Notes under the pieces: generated by a model
Databases searched by the model: none
What the model was told of the DNA's origin: nothing
Seen by the model: the letters and a program-made list of their open reading frames with translations, nothing else
Part shown: positions 45,665 through 61,200 of the stretch, in pieces
Layout of the letters: each line of letters starts with the position of its first letter
Position numbering within the stretch: the stretch's first letter is position 1
Translations under genes and position numbers: made by a program
NCBI GenBank assembly: GCA_964007475.1
Contig: OZ023274.1
Coordinates: 79,929,303 to 79,993,302 of the forward strand
Direction: 5' to 3'
DNA from: Hybos culiciformis
Lineage: Eukaryota > Arthropoda > Insecta > Diptera > Hybotidae
Length of the DNA stretch: 64,000 nucleotides

Positions 45665-48600
45665 TTGTTTTGTATATGTACATGTAGTTCCAAAAAAGAC
45701 AAATTAGTTTATTGAGCACAACATTTTGTATGTTTCCGTTTTTGTTCACCTGTCCTGTCTGTAAGTGACTTATATTTGTAATATTGATTGAATATTACAA
45801 ATATTCTCTGTCTTATTCTTATGTCTCTTTATTTGATTAATTTTATATTCCGAGATATATCATATTTTTTAAAATAAACAGATTTTTGTACGTTCGAATA
45901 GTAAATTCATGTACATACTTATAATTAGAGTAACGATTTTTTCCGCCTAAACATAAGTTTTCAATGACGGTTACATATATCAGGAATATGCCCAAAATAA
46001 TTATTTTACTTTTCGTTTAAAAAAAACAATGTTGATGTCCTATTAAATTTTAAAGAAAGAAAAAGTGCAGCCATTAGAAGTTTTTTTCTTAAATATAATT
46101 TTTTTTTTATTCAACAAAATATATTTATGTGATATATAAATATTTAAATTGAAGGAAAATTATCCCGCAGGTTCTTTTTTTTTTTCCTGGGAAAAAATGT
46201 ATTTAACACTAATACATTCCAGTATACGAACCGGAGTTTTTTCACTCTTCAATTCTCCCAATTTGGAATAAATTAATCTTGGTTGGTCGATGGTATATTC
46301 TTTTTTTTTTCTATATAATTTTTAAATTTAAATTTATATGAACAAATATTTTTATCTTGTCTTTTTTTTAATGAAGAAAAAAAAATTCATTTGTATATAA
46401 TTTTAAGAATAAAAAAAAAATTCTAACCGCTTTGTATAATTCGTGTAGGATCTTAATAACTCAGATCCTTTTTTTTTGGTGAAATGTAAACAGGTCGTAC
46501 ATGGAGGAAAATAGAAGAACATAAAAACCTCTCAATATCGGAAATAAATAAAAATATTAAAGAATATTGAATTTTCCTTAATACATAAATGTAAAATATT
46601 GACTTTGACATCATTCAGGAATAAAGAGTTTCTATTTTCTAACAAAACTGTAATATACGATTTTCGGAAAAATATCACTACAGAGCTCGATAATAGGCGG
46701 GTTCAGTTTAAAAAAAAAAATAGAACTGTTCTTCTTTCCTTGGTGGTGATAAAATTAATTTTAAATTTGAAATCATCATTACCAACAGTTTCAATCTCTT
46801 TGATCAGGAGCGCTTTAATACACCCTTTTTGTATATATATATATGGAAATACATTTTTATTTTATATTTCTCAAATTAAAGGTGCGAGAATGGAAATTAA
46901 AGGAAATTATTTCAAACAAGGTATAGAATTTCTTAATGGGGAGTTGATTGAAGTTTTTCGAATTCATTCTTCATCTAAATTTTTTTTCTTCTTAAAAAAT
47001 TATTGTTGGATAGAGAATTTTTTTTTCACATATCATTGGAAAAAAACAAATGAAAGAAAAACCAATTTTTTTTTTTATCTAAGTCATTTAAATATTGAAT
47101 ACACGTACTTTGTGAAAATTTTGAAGAATTTTCATATTTAGCCTGCAGCTTGAAAAGTATTTTAAGTATTATATTCAGAAATTTTTTGTATAAATATCAA
47201 AATATTAAGAAAAATACATAAAAATTAAACAAAATATTAAATAAAAAATATTAAATAAAATGATAATAATTTTGTTTCGAACCAAAAGATATTTTATCTA
47301 AATAAAAATGAAAATTCAATATTCTGCGTTTGATTTTTTTTTTAATCCAAAATTATCAATCTGGTTTATATCGAAATTATGTTTTTTTTGGTATCGTAGT
47401 TCTTAATTTAAAATAAAAAAAAAATTATTATAAAGATAAAACAGAAATAAAATGTTCTTGTTCATGTTCTAAGTTAAGAGCAAAATCATAAGGGAACGAA
47501 TTAAATGGAAATTTAGACTAATTATTAAATTTACGAACAGAAAAGTAAACTTTATATTTGTTATTAAAGAAAAAAAAAAATTAATTACCTAATTATATAT
47601 ATTTTAAAAAATAAAATTTAGTTTATTTGTCACATTTGGAAATTTTTTAATTCTATGCAAATTTTACATAATCTTACCATCTGTGAATTAACACTTTTTA
47701 ACATCGATTAAGCTTCCCTACATCTTTCGAAATATTTATGGTTATTATTACATTAGTAATTTATTCGGAAATATATCTACATTTGAAAATCCTTATTTAC
47801 AGCAGTTTTCTACACTTAATTAGGTGATAAAACTAGAAAAATTTAATCATTATTTATTTATTCAATTATTCAGTTAGCTTAATTCCTCAATGAAGTTCAA
47901 TAAAATACAAAAATATGATATATATATTAATTTATTAGATTCATTTATCATTTCGGAGATGGTTGCTTTTCTACCATAACCATATAATTTGAAAATATTC
48001 ATCAATTTATCGTTGTTTTCTCACTAAGTTATTGACATTAGGCACTATCTAAGTTTGGCTGTCAACATTTCATTTAATGAATTGAAAGTTATAAAGTTAA
48101 AAATGTTAGACTGGACTTTGATTATATGGCATTCATTCTTCCTGCAGCTGCGTTTCTTGACATTGTTATAGTAAACAATTTGTTAAAACAAAAAAACAAA
48201 AAAATTTTCACATATTGAAACACATTTAATTAAATTTCTGACAAACTTTATACATACTATATAAATAGAAAAATCAAAAAAAGAAATAATTTTTAATTTC
48301 TTTTCTGAAAGAATAATGCGGAATTTTAGGAATTTACGTCCATTTTTTTTTTCGTATCTTAATTATTATTTTTTTTCTTCCTTAATTTATTATTTTTTTT
48401 TTTTTAATTCGAAAAATTAATTTTTTTTTTCTATTTATTCAAAATGAAAACTTTTGTTTTTTTTTTTTTGTCTTTTCCATATAGTTTTTCGCTCCAAACA
48501 ATTCATTTCACGCTTTTAATTTCTTTTTTCTTTTTGTTGTAATTTTTTTTTTATTCCTACTTTTCTGTTTTTTTTTTTTTTTGTTCTTTTTCATTTACTC

Positions 48601-51582
48601 CGTACAGATTATTTTATCTTTTTTTCACTTCCTTAATTCAAAAAAAAAAAAAAAGTAAGAAAAAAATATAAAAGAAAAAAAAAACTTTTTCACACCATGT
48701 ACCAATTTTTTTTTAGGATTTCGAAAAATAAAATAATAAAAAAAAAAATTCTATGAGTTACTACTTAAGTTAAAAATTTGATGTAAGCGCCATTAAAAAT
48801 GTTTTAGGAAAAGTGAATTAGGTAAAAAAAAAAAAAAAGAGAAAAGGATTATTTGTGTCTCATCATAAATTCTGGGGTGAACAAAAACTTATTATTAACT
48901 ACCTAATAAATTTCAATTCTTTAAATACCAAAATATGTTCAATCTCGTTCACTTTCAATTCGACTAAAGGATGAGATTCTACGAATTAAGATTTGAGAAT
49001 TAAAGGCTCACAATCAGCCAAGGATCTGAATAAGTTTCATATAAAATTAATATATACATGTATAGGTATTTAATGAAAATAATTGGTTGAAGAAACTTAA
49101 AAAATATCTTTATGGTTAACCCTTGGTTGTGACCAAGTATCTTAAAAGTTTCTTGAATTGAAATTCATTCAAAAAATAATTTAAAAATGCACGGACTGAT
49201 TTTGATTTTTGTATGGATAAATTAATTAATTAATATTTAAAAGAATATCATTTAAAAATATGAAATAAAAAATTTTATTTATATCGTATTGCACTAGCAA
49301 TCACAAAGACCATTTTTCATTTTCTTATTTCGACTTTTATCAATTTAACAAAAAAAAATGGAGCATGGAGCACATGATTAGGTTGTTTGTTATCTAAAAG
49401 TTGGAAAAAAAAATAACAATTTTCAACGACTCTCAGTTAAATGAGAGTATTAAATAAACTTACTTATGAACTGAATGATAGTCAATTCATAGTGATGATT
49501 CCTAGATACAATATCATTTGGCCACTGTCCATTTATGACGTTTATTTATAAAATTTAAAATTTTTAATTGATTTCTACTTATTCAAAACCACAAACACTC
49601 AATAGATAAATTTATTATGTTATACTTTATGTATGCATAGGAACATAATGTGAATGTTTTTTTTCGTAAATATTATTTATTATATATGTATAAATAAAAA
49701 TTGAGCGATGTGTGCTAAAACTTAAATATATGTTAATATAAAGATGCAAATATCTATTTAGGAATCTCTTATTGGAATATAAAAAAAAAAATAATTATCT
49801 TGAACATTAAACGTATGCATATCAGTCAATTTTCATTCGTTCCAACTTTTTCTTTGTCAAGTTTGATGTTGACATTTTTTTTTTTTAAATGTTTTCGTCT
49901 GACTAACGTGTAAGTGCTTTATGCACGTACAAAAAAAAAAATCGAAGGACCACATAAGTGTTTTTTTTTTTTTGTATAACTCAAAACATAATTAAGGTAA
50001 AAGAGAATTTTCAATTTTCATCATGAATTTTTTCCAAAAAATATACAAGTTATAACGTTATAATTTAAATATATGTATATTAAGTGTAAGTAATATGAAA
50101 TTGCTGCAAATACGTTTCAATTAATTTTTAACTAAAATAATATGTACTTAGTGGATAACTTGTGTATACTATTTATGAAATTTATAAGAAATTTAAAATT
50201 TTATTTATTCATTTATTAGTATATGTAAATAAAAGAACAATTATTTATAATCAGGCAATAAAAGAGACAGCTGTTTTTTTGTTTGTTTTAGCATAACTAT
50301 ATCTTTATTATTAAATTGAGTACCTTCAACTTATAATTTATAATAGTGTGATGATCCTTTTTCTGTTAAATGTATTTAAAAAAATATAGAAAAGTACCTC
50401 ATAAATAAAGTTTGGGGGACCTTTTTCAACATTTCGTTTTTTCTTTACTTTTAGGACACCTTGATTGCAATCGAGGATTAAACATATTTTTAAAGTTCCA
50501 ACTCTAGTCCAAATCCTTGTAAACAATCGAGTAAAACACTAATTTCGATTGGAATTTATTTTTAAAATTAAAACATATAAATTTCGTATGGAAACTTGGA
50601 TGGTTGAGATTCACGAAGTCCCAATTCCAAAATCCTAGAATCTCATCTTTTAGTCAACGTGAAACATATTGTTTATTTTTTGATGATAACAAAACTAGAT
50701 TCAAAAGTAATAATATCCTCTTTACTTTGAATAATATATTTCAAAATTAATTTTAAAATAAAATATCCTTAAATTGTCAAAAGTTGTTGTTTGCCACAGG
50801 AGAATAACAAAGTTTTTATACTGTGTGTAAACTAGATTTTAAAATAAAAATATTCATCTGACCTCTCTCCTTTGCCCTTATGATTTTTTTTATTCTGCAA
50901 AATCACCTCTCTACAACACAATTTTTTTTTTTAACAGTTGGGACATAGAGGCTTTAAAAAAAAAATGCTAAATATTTTTTTTTTTTTTTTGTTCCTTAAA
51001 AATCGTGGTAAGCTGAAAATTCACGATATTTTTTTTTCTCATTATTTTTTTCAAACAAGAAAAAAAAAATGAAATTAAATTCTTTTGTATTTGTAGAAAA
51101 GTTTTTCAGTTTTTTTTTTAAGAAAATAAAAAATGCTGTATGTCGTTTTCCATGAGCAAAAAAAGGAATAGGGACGAAAACTTTTGGTATAAAAATGTCT
51201 CTCTGTACATTGTTCTTAACCTCAAAACAGCCGAAGTGGCTGAAAAAAAAAATTATTATTTATTTATTTTTTTATTTTTTGCATAATGTTACGGAATATA
51301 TAGCTATCTATATATATATGCAAAACATAAAAGAAAATATATATATAAATATTTTTCCTTTTACATTATTTTCACTACTAGGAGAAACTGAATTTTTATA
51401 TATATAGGAAGAAAAAAAACGAATAATGAACATTTATTAATCTGGTTTTAATTACCAAAAAAGTTAGTCTTTAATTTTTTTTTTTTTCAACTTGTCTTAT
51501 TTTCGGATATTTGATTCGGGATTTGAAAAGTGGGCTGTTTCTTTAAAGTGCACTTATATTCGAAACGTCGTAGTGTACTATA

Positions 51583-51765
51583 CACCTAATTCTGTTTTTA
51601 CGCGAACTTTTTTTACGCGAATTTGATTTAACGCGATTAAAAAAAAAAAAAAACTAAATTTTTTGGGGATTTCCCTAATTTTATTTCACATTAATGTTTT
51701 TTTACGCGATTTTTTTATGCGAGTTTTCTGGGAACGTATCTATCGCGTAAAAACAGAATTATGTG
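51583..51765. mobile_element. Tc1/mariner- or pogo-like MITE (183 bp)
   Basis: CACCTAATTCTGTTTTTACG at the left end matches the reverse complement of the right end (CACATAATTCTGTTTTTACG), with CG continuing in both and one mismatch in 22. The element is bordered by TA on each side (51581-51582, 51766-51767), as for Tc1/mariner/pogo target duplications. TTTACGCGA/AACGCGA words repeat inside both arms (51596, 51611, 51630 and 51708 regions). It has no coding sequence. Assignment to the pogo/Tigger branch is inference from the ACGCG-rich ends. Confidence 0.7.
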
Positions 51766-52097
51766 TATTAATAAATTTTAGGACAGAAAGCAAAAGTTAG
51801 ATTATTTTTTCCTTTTTTTTAACTAAGATCCAAGTCTATATAACGAAGTTTATGAATGAAAGTTTTCACTTAACGTTATTAACTATTTTTTTTTTTGTAT
51901 CAAAATTAATAAATTTTTTTATTTTTTTTTCAGGTAATAAAATATAAATAATCATTTGCTTATTGGGTATGTTTAATATTAATTTTTGTAAATAATAAAT
52001 ACTTAAGAAAAAAATAAAATTTGTATCGTATGAAAAATGTATGTTTAAAAACACATAGAACCTAAAGCCAGAGCATTTAAAATTGTATACATATTGA

Positions 52098-52298
52098 TGT
52101 TTATATAGATTTCGAATTTTGATTCCAAGAAATCTAGTCAAATATAATAATGAAGATATTTTCTTTGATGAAGTTATTTCTGATGAAAATGGCATTAAAA
52201 TCTCGAGAGATGATAAAATTTTAAATGTAAACAAACTCATTACGGATATTTCACCACATTATATGTATTCTCAACTTGAGCTTAATTCAGAAGCTTAA
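52098..52298 (+). CDS. Orphan open frame, possible terminal exon, function unknown
   Basis: A 66-codon frame without ATG runs from just after a TGA (52095-52097) to the TAA at 52296-52298. It reads ...RILIPRNLVKYNNEDIFFDE, VISDENGIKISRDDKILNV and SPHYMYSQLELNSEA. Its composition (balanced acidic, basic and hydrophobic residues) is unlike the Phe/Lys-rich chance frames around it. A possible acceptor TTTATATAG ends at 52108, and AATAAA follows the stop by 10 bases (52308-52313). This looks like the last exon of a gene nested in the BTB intron, or the 3' end of a retrocopy or transposon ORF. I do not recognise the protein, and no upstream exon was found. The - strand frame over the same bases is its shadow. 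Confidence 0.4.
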   Translation, partial: CLYRFRILIPRNLVKYNNEDIFFDEVISDENGIKISRDDKILNVNKLITDISPHYMYSQLELNSEA

Positions 52299-55200
52299 AT
52301 TGCTGAAAATAAATATTTATTTCCATAGTTAGCCATTTTGTGTTTTTTCACATCTTATTTATTTAAATGTAAAATTGAACTTTAATGCTTTCCATTACAC
52401 ATATATAATATTATATATAGATAGATATGTTGGTACCTACATTTTTATTTTTTCCTAGAAATACAATTAAATATTTTTCAAAATATCGACAGAATAAACA
52501 ACAACAATTTCCATGTACTGTTTTGCATTTCATTTATTTTTTTTAATTGGAGAATAAAAAAAACAGAATTTTTTTTTTGCCTTCGTTAGATTTTTTTTTT
52601 GTAGACTCCACATCAACCCCTTGTAGTTTTTATATATTATTATATATATTTTTTTCAAATAGGAATTTATTGGAAAATTTTAAAAGATATTATGTATATA
52701 AGAAAGAAAATGAAGAGTTTTCAGTTTTTCACTTTTTTTTTTTTTTTTTTGTATGAATAATTTATTTAGTGGTAATTTTTTTTTTTTTTTAACTAGCCCC
52801 AACATTATCTATATATTATAAGAATGAAAGAAATAGAAAATATTCAGAATTTTCCTATTTACGCGAAAAAAAAAGAAGCTTAAACAGAAATTTATTAAGG
52901 ATTTTATAGAATTTTTTTTCTTATATACATATATATATATATATTTTTTTTTTCAAATATTAATTTATTTGCTGACTATGGTAAAGTGAGATTAAAAATA
53001 AGTTTTCAAATTGAAGAAAACTCTTGATTTTAAATGGTTATTATTTGATGCTTCAGGTATATTAATCAATTCACCAAACTATTAAGTTTATTTCAATGTT
53101 GCACTTCCAGTAACGTCAGTGCACCTTTGCTAAAAGGAAAATATTAAAAAAAATAGTTGTTTTTATAAAAACATAAATTGTAAATAAACTTCAGAGTTTT
53201 TAAATTGGACATTAAAAGTTATCAATGCAGTTTCAGTTGGCACACAAGCTTGAAAAGATGATAATTAAATTTTGCTTACATCAATGATTATACAGAAATA
53301 ATTGATTTGGATACCTATGTCCTATTAACAATTTATTGAACAATTTATCGTGATATTCGCGACAACTTACGAAAGTACTATGAAGATAAAATAAGGATCA
53401 GATTGATGTTGCAAAAAAAATGAAATTTCTATTTATTTGGATTTAATTTTTTATTTCAACAACCAATAATTATCCTATGGAATAATATTAGCCGACAACA
53501 TATTATAATATTTTTAAAAAGTATTTTTTAATATTTTAAGTTGAAAAGTAAATTTTATTCATACACAGTTACATATACCACATAGTTTATCAATTTCTAT
53601 ATTATTTCTAAACTTTTGAGAATTTTTTTTTTGAAATTATTGATAGACTTTCAAACTCATAATTGCCAAAGTATATATTTAAATATTTAAATTTAAAATA
53701 ATAAATTTAGTTATGTTTAGTTTATCATCTTTAAATTTATGCACCTATTTTGATTATGATTATAAATCCTTCTATATGAAATAAATTACTATGTATTTAA
53801 TATAAAACTGCTCGTCGTTATGTAAATCCTTTTTAAATGTAAAGCATATAAATTAGCTTAAGGAAATAAAAAATAGTAATAATAAATAAAAAATTGTAAA
53901 ATAAAAAAAAATTTTCGTATACGGTAACACTTCTTACTTTTTTTATTTTTTTTTTATTATATTTGCCACCATCAACCTTGATAGGGATTTATGTGTAGAA
54001 AAAAAAAATTGCATTAACGATTAACTTAATTAAAATTAAAAGAAAAAAAAAATGGGTTTTTAAAAGAAAAAAAAAATTGTAAAATAAACTTATAGGTTTT
54101 GATTGAGCAAGCGCAAAAAAAAATCTTATTTCCCATTTTTATATTGAAGAACTTCGTACATAAATATGTACATATGTATATTTAAGTTTTTTTTTAAGTA
54201 AATCTTCGAAAATACGATAAAAAAAAGTCCTGATTTTGTCTTTTTTTTTTTTATGCATAATTAGAGATTTTTTTTTTTCTTAGAAAACTTTTTTAACTTA
54301 TAAATTATAATGCTGTGAGTAAAATATAATATACTTATAATATTGTTCATTTTTATGGCAATAAAAAAAATATTTAGGATAGTAGTGAAATGATGATGAG
54401 AAAAAAATTATTTTTTTTTTTTAATTAATCTTGGTAAAAAATTTAATAGCCAATAAATTGACTACTAACGAAAATTGCAATTTAGCAAAAAAAATTCTTA
54501 TCTTTCTCTTTGCCGTATCTAAAAAAAGAAACTTGTTATTGTAATAACTGACCAAATCCTGTCGAGGTTGTTATAGAAAGAGCCATGAAGTCATTCAAAA
54601 ATCAGAAATTATTTTCTTTTACTGATGGTTAATGATTTCCAAATGCGCTGAATATATAGTAGAGTGAAACTGACATTAGCGACGTTAAAGACTTAGGTAC
54701 AATAGGTAGTGACTAGGAATAAATTGACCATCGACTAGTAAAGTTATATTAACAAAAAAGCGATAGTACAATTTGGTGAGATTTCTGATTTTGGCATTGA
54801 AGGTTTATAATATTTATAATTTTTATGTACATGCTTCTTAATTTCTTTTTACTCTTCTAATTATAAACTTTTATAAATTTAATTTAAATGAAATTAAATT
54901 ATTTGTCGCAGTTATCATTTATCGTTATTTTAAGATCTTATGATTCTTGAAAATCTATTTTAGACAGCATAATAATTAAATGAGCTAGCTAGTTAGAAAG
55001 TATTCTGAACCTAAACTTAAAGTTTAAGTACCTTGTCTTATTTTTGATTGAAGTTTTCTTTTTTTTTAAGGAAGCTTTTAATATCTATTTTCTTTATATT
55101 CATATTTATTCATATTTACAAAATAAACAAATAATCACATATAAAATATTGAATGTTGTTAACTTTTTCGGTTTATTTTTTTTTCTTAAATTTTGTTGCA

Positions 55201-58200
55201 TTTTGAAGACGAAGGTTATTTTTATGTTATTATTTGTATGCCATTGAAACATGGTACTACAGAATATATTTTTTATTAAAAGACCTTGAACCTCATCATA
55301 AATGATTTTAGTAGGCAATGTGACTACATGTACGAGTTTTTTTTTTATTTATTTTCTTAATAAAAACAAATTCACTATCTTGCTGCAGTTGCAGACAACT
55401 TTTTTTTTTAGTATCATTTAGTATCAAAGGTTTTTTGAAGATAACAATATTAGCGTAGTTAATTGAAAAGTGCTTCATATTATGTATAAAAAGTACTTTA
55501 CCTTTATTTTCTGTGCTCATGTATAAATTTGTAAGTACTTTTATTTATATGGATTATTTTTTCAAAGGAAAATAATTTTTAATTTCAAAAATTTCTGCCA
55601 TTAACCCTAGACTATATGAATTTTAGAAATTATTATGTTCAATTAATTTTTTTTTTATGTCTTTTTACTGAAATATATAGTTTGATTAGTTTGACTGTTA
55701 AATTAAAATTTGGTAGAAGCGATTTCTCCTTGATCAGGTGTTTATTAAGCAACCTATTCTTTTTATCAAATAAATGAAAAAACCAAATTTTTTCTAACAA
55801 TTACAACGTAACCAGTACAGAACAGAATATCTAATATCATCATAAACTTGATAAGTTTCTAATAAACAAATATCTGGAAGTGCAAAAAAAAAAATCCTTT
55901 ACGAATTAGAATTACAGAAGATGTAACAAATTCCTGAATTCAATTTTCTTTGACTTTTAATTTTCTTCCTCTTATCAAAAAAAAAAAAAAACGCAATAAC
56001 TTTCAAATCGGGAAAAATGTAATTTAAGATATATCTTTTTTGTGTCAACGCATTACTTTGTTATTTTCCTTTTTCATAAATTGTTATTTTTTTACGTTTT
56101 TTTTTCATGCTTCCTTTATATGCTTTTTAATGTTGCATAAGCTTTGCTACATAAGTTTTTATGTCTTTATATAAAATTGTTCAAAGTTTTATTTTCACAT
56201 TGAACAAATTTTTTGGTAATTTCCAGACATGTTTACTATACACTATGACATTAAAAAACATATGGAAGTAGATATAAGAATTATTATATACATATATGTA
56301 TTATTTTGTAAAAGTATATTATGAATGCATAATTGTTGAAAAAATAAAAAAACAAACATAAATTTATGGTAAAATACTACCTTAAGGATAAAATTTTTAT
56401 TTTTTTTTGTAATTTTCTTATATAAAAATAAATTGTCTCAAGTGGTATTTCCATGATGTTTTACATTGTTGTATACCAGATTGATTTTATTCAAAAATAC
56501 GCAAAGAATATAATAATTGATAACAATAATTTATTATGACATAAAATATTGTTTTTTTTTTTGCTAAAATTATTGATTTTTTTTTTCAAAAATATATTTG
56601 GTCAGTTGTGTTTGGATTTGGTATAAAAGCTTTCAATATAGAAATTCTTTCCAATCCTTTTTTTATTTGACAAAAAAACTAAACATAAACCGATAGCGCT
56701 GACCACACTTTTTTAGGATTTTATTTTGGGGACAATTTTAGATTAATTGCAGGTAAATATAGTTCGAAAAATCTGGATTTAAATTAAAATCGAATAAAAG
56801 TCACTCCCCAAGGAACTATCTATTTATAAGTTCATCATTTTCGCCCATAATTTTTTACAATCTAACTAGCCACATTAAATACTTTGAAATTAATACGAAC
56901 GGAAATAATAATATTTTCGTATGAAAAAAAAAAAAAAAATTTCAAACTCTTCTATGATAATTTTTTCCCTTTTTACATTTTAAACTGACATTTCTGTAAC
57001 AAAATTTTGTTAGGTACTTATATTCAAATAAATTAAATATATATAAAATCTGAAATAACTTAATAACGCATTTCTAAGATATAAAAAATACGGATACTTA
57101 AAAACCGTTTTCAAATTAACTACTTTTCTTATTCATAATTTTTTTTTTGTTTTTTGAATTGTACATTACGTAGGTACATACATATAATAATAAGAATTCA
57201 AGAAATGAATACACAAACAAAATAAAAAGTTTGCATTAAAGTATTTTAATACCGTTGTTTATCCATTCAAAAAAAAAAAGAAGCATATAATATGTTATAT
57301 TGGTAAAACATAAGTGCATTGACGTTTCATGGGCAGCCAAGGGGAGCTCATACAAGTGCATTTTATATTCATATACAGTACACACTATGTCTTTAGTTAA
57401 CTTATTACGCTAATAAAACCTTATAAGTCTAATATGGAATTTTTTTTTTTTTTTTAAATGGAAGTACCACATATATTTTTTTGCAATAAAAATAATTTTG
57501 GTAGAGTAATATATTGCAAGTTTTCTATGACTAATTGCTATAATTTTTACTTCACCTTTCTTTTTGGGTTATATTATAGTTCGACAAAAAAGTATTGAAT
57601 TCATATAACAAAGATTTAGTATTTGCGAACTTGTATGATTTATGTATTTTCGAACTTGTATTTTATCCCGAATTTTTACTTCCTTTTTTCGTCGCCATAT
57701 TATATAAAATACTTTCCTGTATTTTGAAAATGAATCTGTTATGGAAATTTTTGAGTTCTTGTCAATATTGCCAAGATTCATGTCAAAATATTTATACCTG
57801 CTGAGACATTAACTAGGGTTCTTCTAACGCCCTTCATTTTTGCAAGTTGAACTCTTTAATAATCTACTGACCCAATCTTACTTACATATTTTTTTTAATT
57901 ATAAAAAAGCTTAACTTACAGAGCAGACCGTTAAAAATTATATATGTATTATTTATGTGTATATTAGATTGTGTTTCTAAAAATTGCGTTAATTATTACA
58001 CGCAAGTCGTAATTTGTTTTCCAATTTTTTATTTTTTATTTTTTCTAGCATATAAATCTAGATATATAAATATATGTAGTTAAGGTATTTTTATAACTTG
58101 TTATTGTAATGCTTCACATATTATGTTTTCGATACATAATATGTCTACGTTTTATAAGTATCTTTTCAATGCATATTTTCATCAAAAAGAAAACAAAAAA

Positions 58201-61200
58201 AAAAAAAAGATAACTTTTAGTACCATATTTTTTTTTTTGTGGAAAAGGGATGTATAATATTTATTTTTTTCCGCATCAAAGCGAAAATTGCAATCAAGAG
58301 TCACGCTTCAGTTAAATTACAGAAAAAAAAAATAAGCTATAAAGTACCTTTGAATGTAACTTTCATTGTCTTGTGGGTTACCTTAAAAAATTTCCTCTTT
58401 TGCATTTTAGTTAAAAAAAAAAAAATTATGATGAACCACAAGCTGACTGATTACTTAAAGATTTATTCTTCTTTATATATTGTCGTCATCACAGTTTCAA
58501 TAGGATCTCGACATTATTATAAATATATTTTTTCTCTACTGTATCATTATAAGAAGAAAGTTCAGTCGAAAGTCTAGAAAAAAGATGTCTATTGTGAGAA
58601 AAATATGCTTTCGTACAAATATAATTTTTTTATTGATGCGCTCAAAATAACTATTTCTGATATTTCCGAATAAATAAAAATCGATTTTTAATTATCTCAA
58701 ATTTAATTCAAAATTTTTTCATAACATTTTTATGTTGTTTTATTTTGCATAAAATCATCGTTTTATAGTTGATATTCTTCGAACATATTTTTTATGCATA
58801 AAATAAAGAAAAAAATTTAATTCATATCATATTATCTAATTTTTAGTCAACGTAAGCTTCTACGAACATATTTTTTACACAGCGTAAGCTTTCTTTTCCC
58901 TATAAATTTTTTTTTTTCTGAAATCATTAATATCGCACTATCATTTGATCTCGGAAAAACTGTAATCATCTCATAAAACTTAGCTGACAACAGTAAAATT
59001 AAATTCCGAAAAATATAAAAACTAGAAGTAAGTAATTAAAAATAACATTATACAATGAAATAAACGAAGTAAAACGTATTTATTTATGTTTTACATAATA
59101 AACTTAAAATAATTTTAAAATATGACTTTTTCATTTGAGAAATTTTTTCTCCATTTTATTTATAACTATATTCAGTTTATTCATTACGATTCGAATTTTC
59201 TTTCCGACCCATTTTATATAAATCCTTCCTTAAATTTATATTACAGTCAATTATAGTAAGTTTTTTTTTTTTGTTAACTTTTAAAATTGATTATTATTTT
59301 TTACTTTTCCTTATAAGTAATTCAAAAATATGCCTAATTAAAAATAAATGCCTAAAGCTAGAAAAAAAATAATATATGTTATGGCAAAAAAAAAAAATGA
59401 ATATGAATTTTTATCATTTCTTTAAAGCTCAAAATTATTTTATTTACTTAAAAACGTTGAAAACGAGAAATAATGTGAAAATTAAATTGTTTACGTACAG
59501 ATTCAAGATACGATTATAATAAGACGAACTAACTTTCATAATGTTTTTTTTTTTAAATATTTTATGCCAATTTTTTTACTTCGAAATAATTTTAATCGAA
59601 AAGAACTGAAACATCAAACCATATTTCGTTCCTGTATTGCAAACATTATGATAAACTGATTGTTATTCCCATAATAAGAAAATAATAGTACAGCTATGCG
59701 AACTTCATTCATTTTGATTAGTTAGAGAATTTATTAATTGAGGATAAAACGTAAAAATGTATGAAAAACTTTCTTGAATTTGTTCTAAAAAAAAAATAAT
59801 AATAATTTTGAGGTTTCTGTGGATTCAAAAATTGATACGGACTAACATAAAGAACTCTTTTATATAAATACATTTGAAAAATTCAATTGGAATAATAATG
59901 ACTAGACACTCCTAAAAATAAAATTAAAAAAAAATAATAATGTGAACTAATTCTTAAATTCACTTTACGTTTATACGGTATTTACATACAAAAAAAATTT
60001 TTCTTCAATATTTTATTAAAATATTTTTTTTAGTTATTCCTATCGGTATTGGAAAAAATAATTATTATTTTATTGATATCAATAATAAATTGACCTTGAT
60101 TAATTTCAAAGAACTCTTTTTTTTTTTTTTTTATTATTTATTATTTCTTCATTAAAAATATACTCAAATTCACTTCTATCCTTTGATATGAAAAAATATA
60201 TACACGATTCAGTTCACTATAGTTATATGTAATGTATTTATTTTATTATTATATTAATAAATCTGCACAAAAGTTTGTAATCAATCGATTTTTCTTGCAC
60301 TCAATAATCAAAAAAAAGTATATATTTATATATTTATTTAAAAACACACGCATATAATGTACGTAGATGTGAACGTATACGTAAATATGTATTCTAAAAT
60401 TTTGATATTATGTGCAAAAATGTGCTTGTGCAAATAAAACCCTTCAAGTGCAACGAATTCTTCATGTTATTATTATTATTATGAGTTTAAAAAAAAAAAA
60501 AAAAAAAATTAGTATTAACTTTTTTTTGGTTTCTTGAATTGTGTGTTGCGTTTCATTGTCGCCCATATATACTTTTATATATAGTTTTTTTTTATAAAGT
60601 CAACTTAATCAATAAAATGAGTTTTGAAATAATGTATTATACTTATGTTATTATTATAAATAAGTCTTATGTTATGCACTATATTAGTTTCATTTTAAAT
60701 AGCATACCTCTATAATTTCAAAGAAACATTATTTATATGACTTAACTATATGAGCATAAATTTAACTATAATTTTGATAAGAAAAAAACACGCATTATGT
60801 ATAAAAGGTATACTTGTATTTAGAAAACGATTTTAGTAAAAATATTCAAATAGTGCAGTTGTATATTTGATGAGTTTATTTCAATTTTACTTATAAAATG
60901 AATCAGAAACATATAATAAAGTATGAACATACATATAAAACAGTAACACTGAAATTTCTTTTATATAGGATATTGAAAAAAACATAAAATTAAAGTTGAT
61001 TTGATCCATTTTGTTGTTTACATTCCATGGAAAAAGATTTTTGGCAAAATTGAACAGGATCAATGTATAATTAAAGTATAAGAATACGTTTTCGATATTG
61101 AAACTTTTGATATCTTCAATCGCTGGTGGAGTACAATTGTTTTTGTTTTGGCATATATACCAAATGGAAAATTCAATCTATTTGAAATTCTTATTCTACT

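Noticed and set aside
46599..47141. 180-residue open frame on the + strand, the longest in the right half
   Set aside because: Phe/Lys/Ile/Asn-rich translation of homopolymer-laden DNA, with no motif, no splice signals that add exons and no similarity I recognise.
50338..50526. 62-residue open frame on the - strand with some complex-looking words
   Set aside because: I could not match it to a transposase or gene and saw no splice or polyadenylation context.
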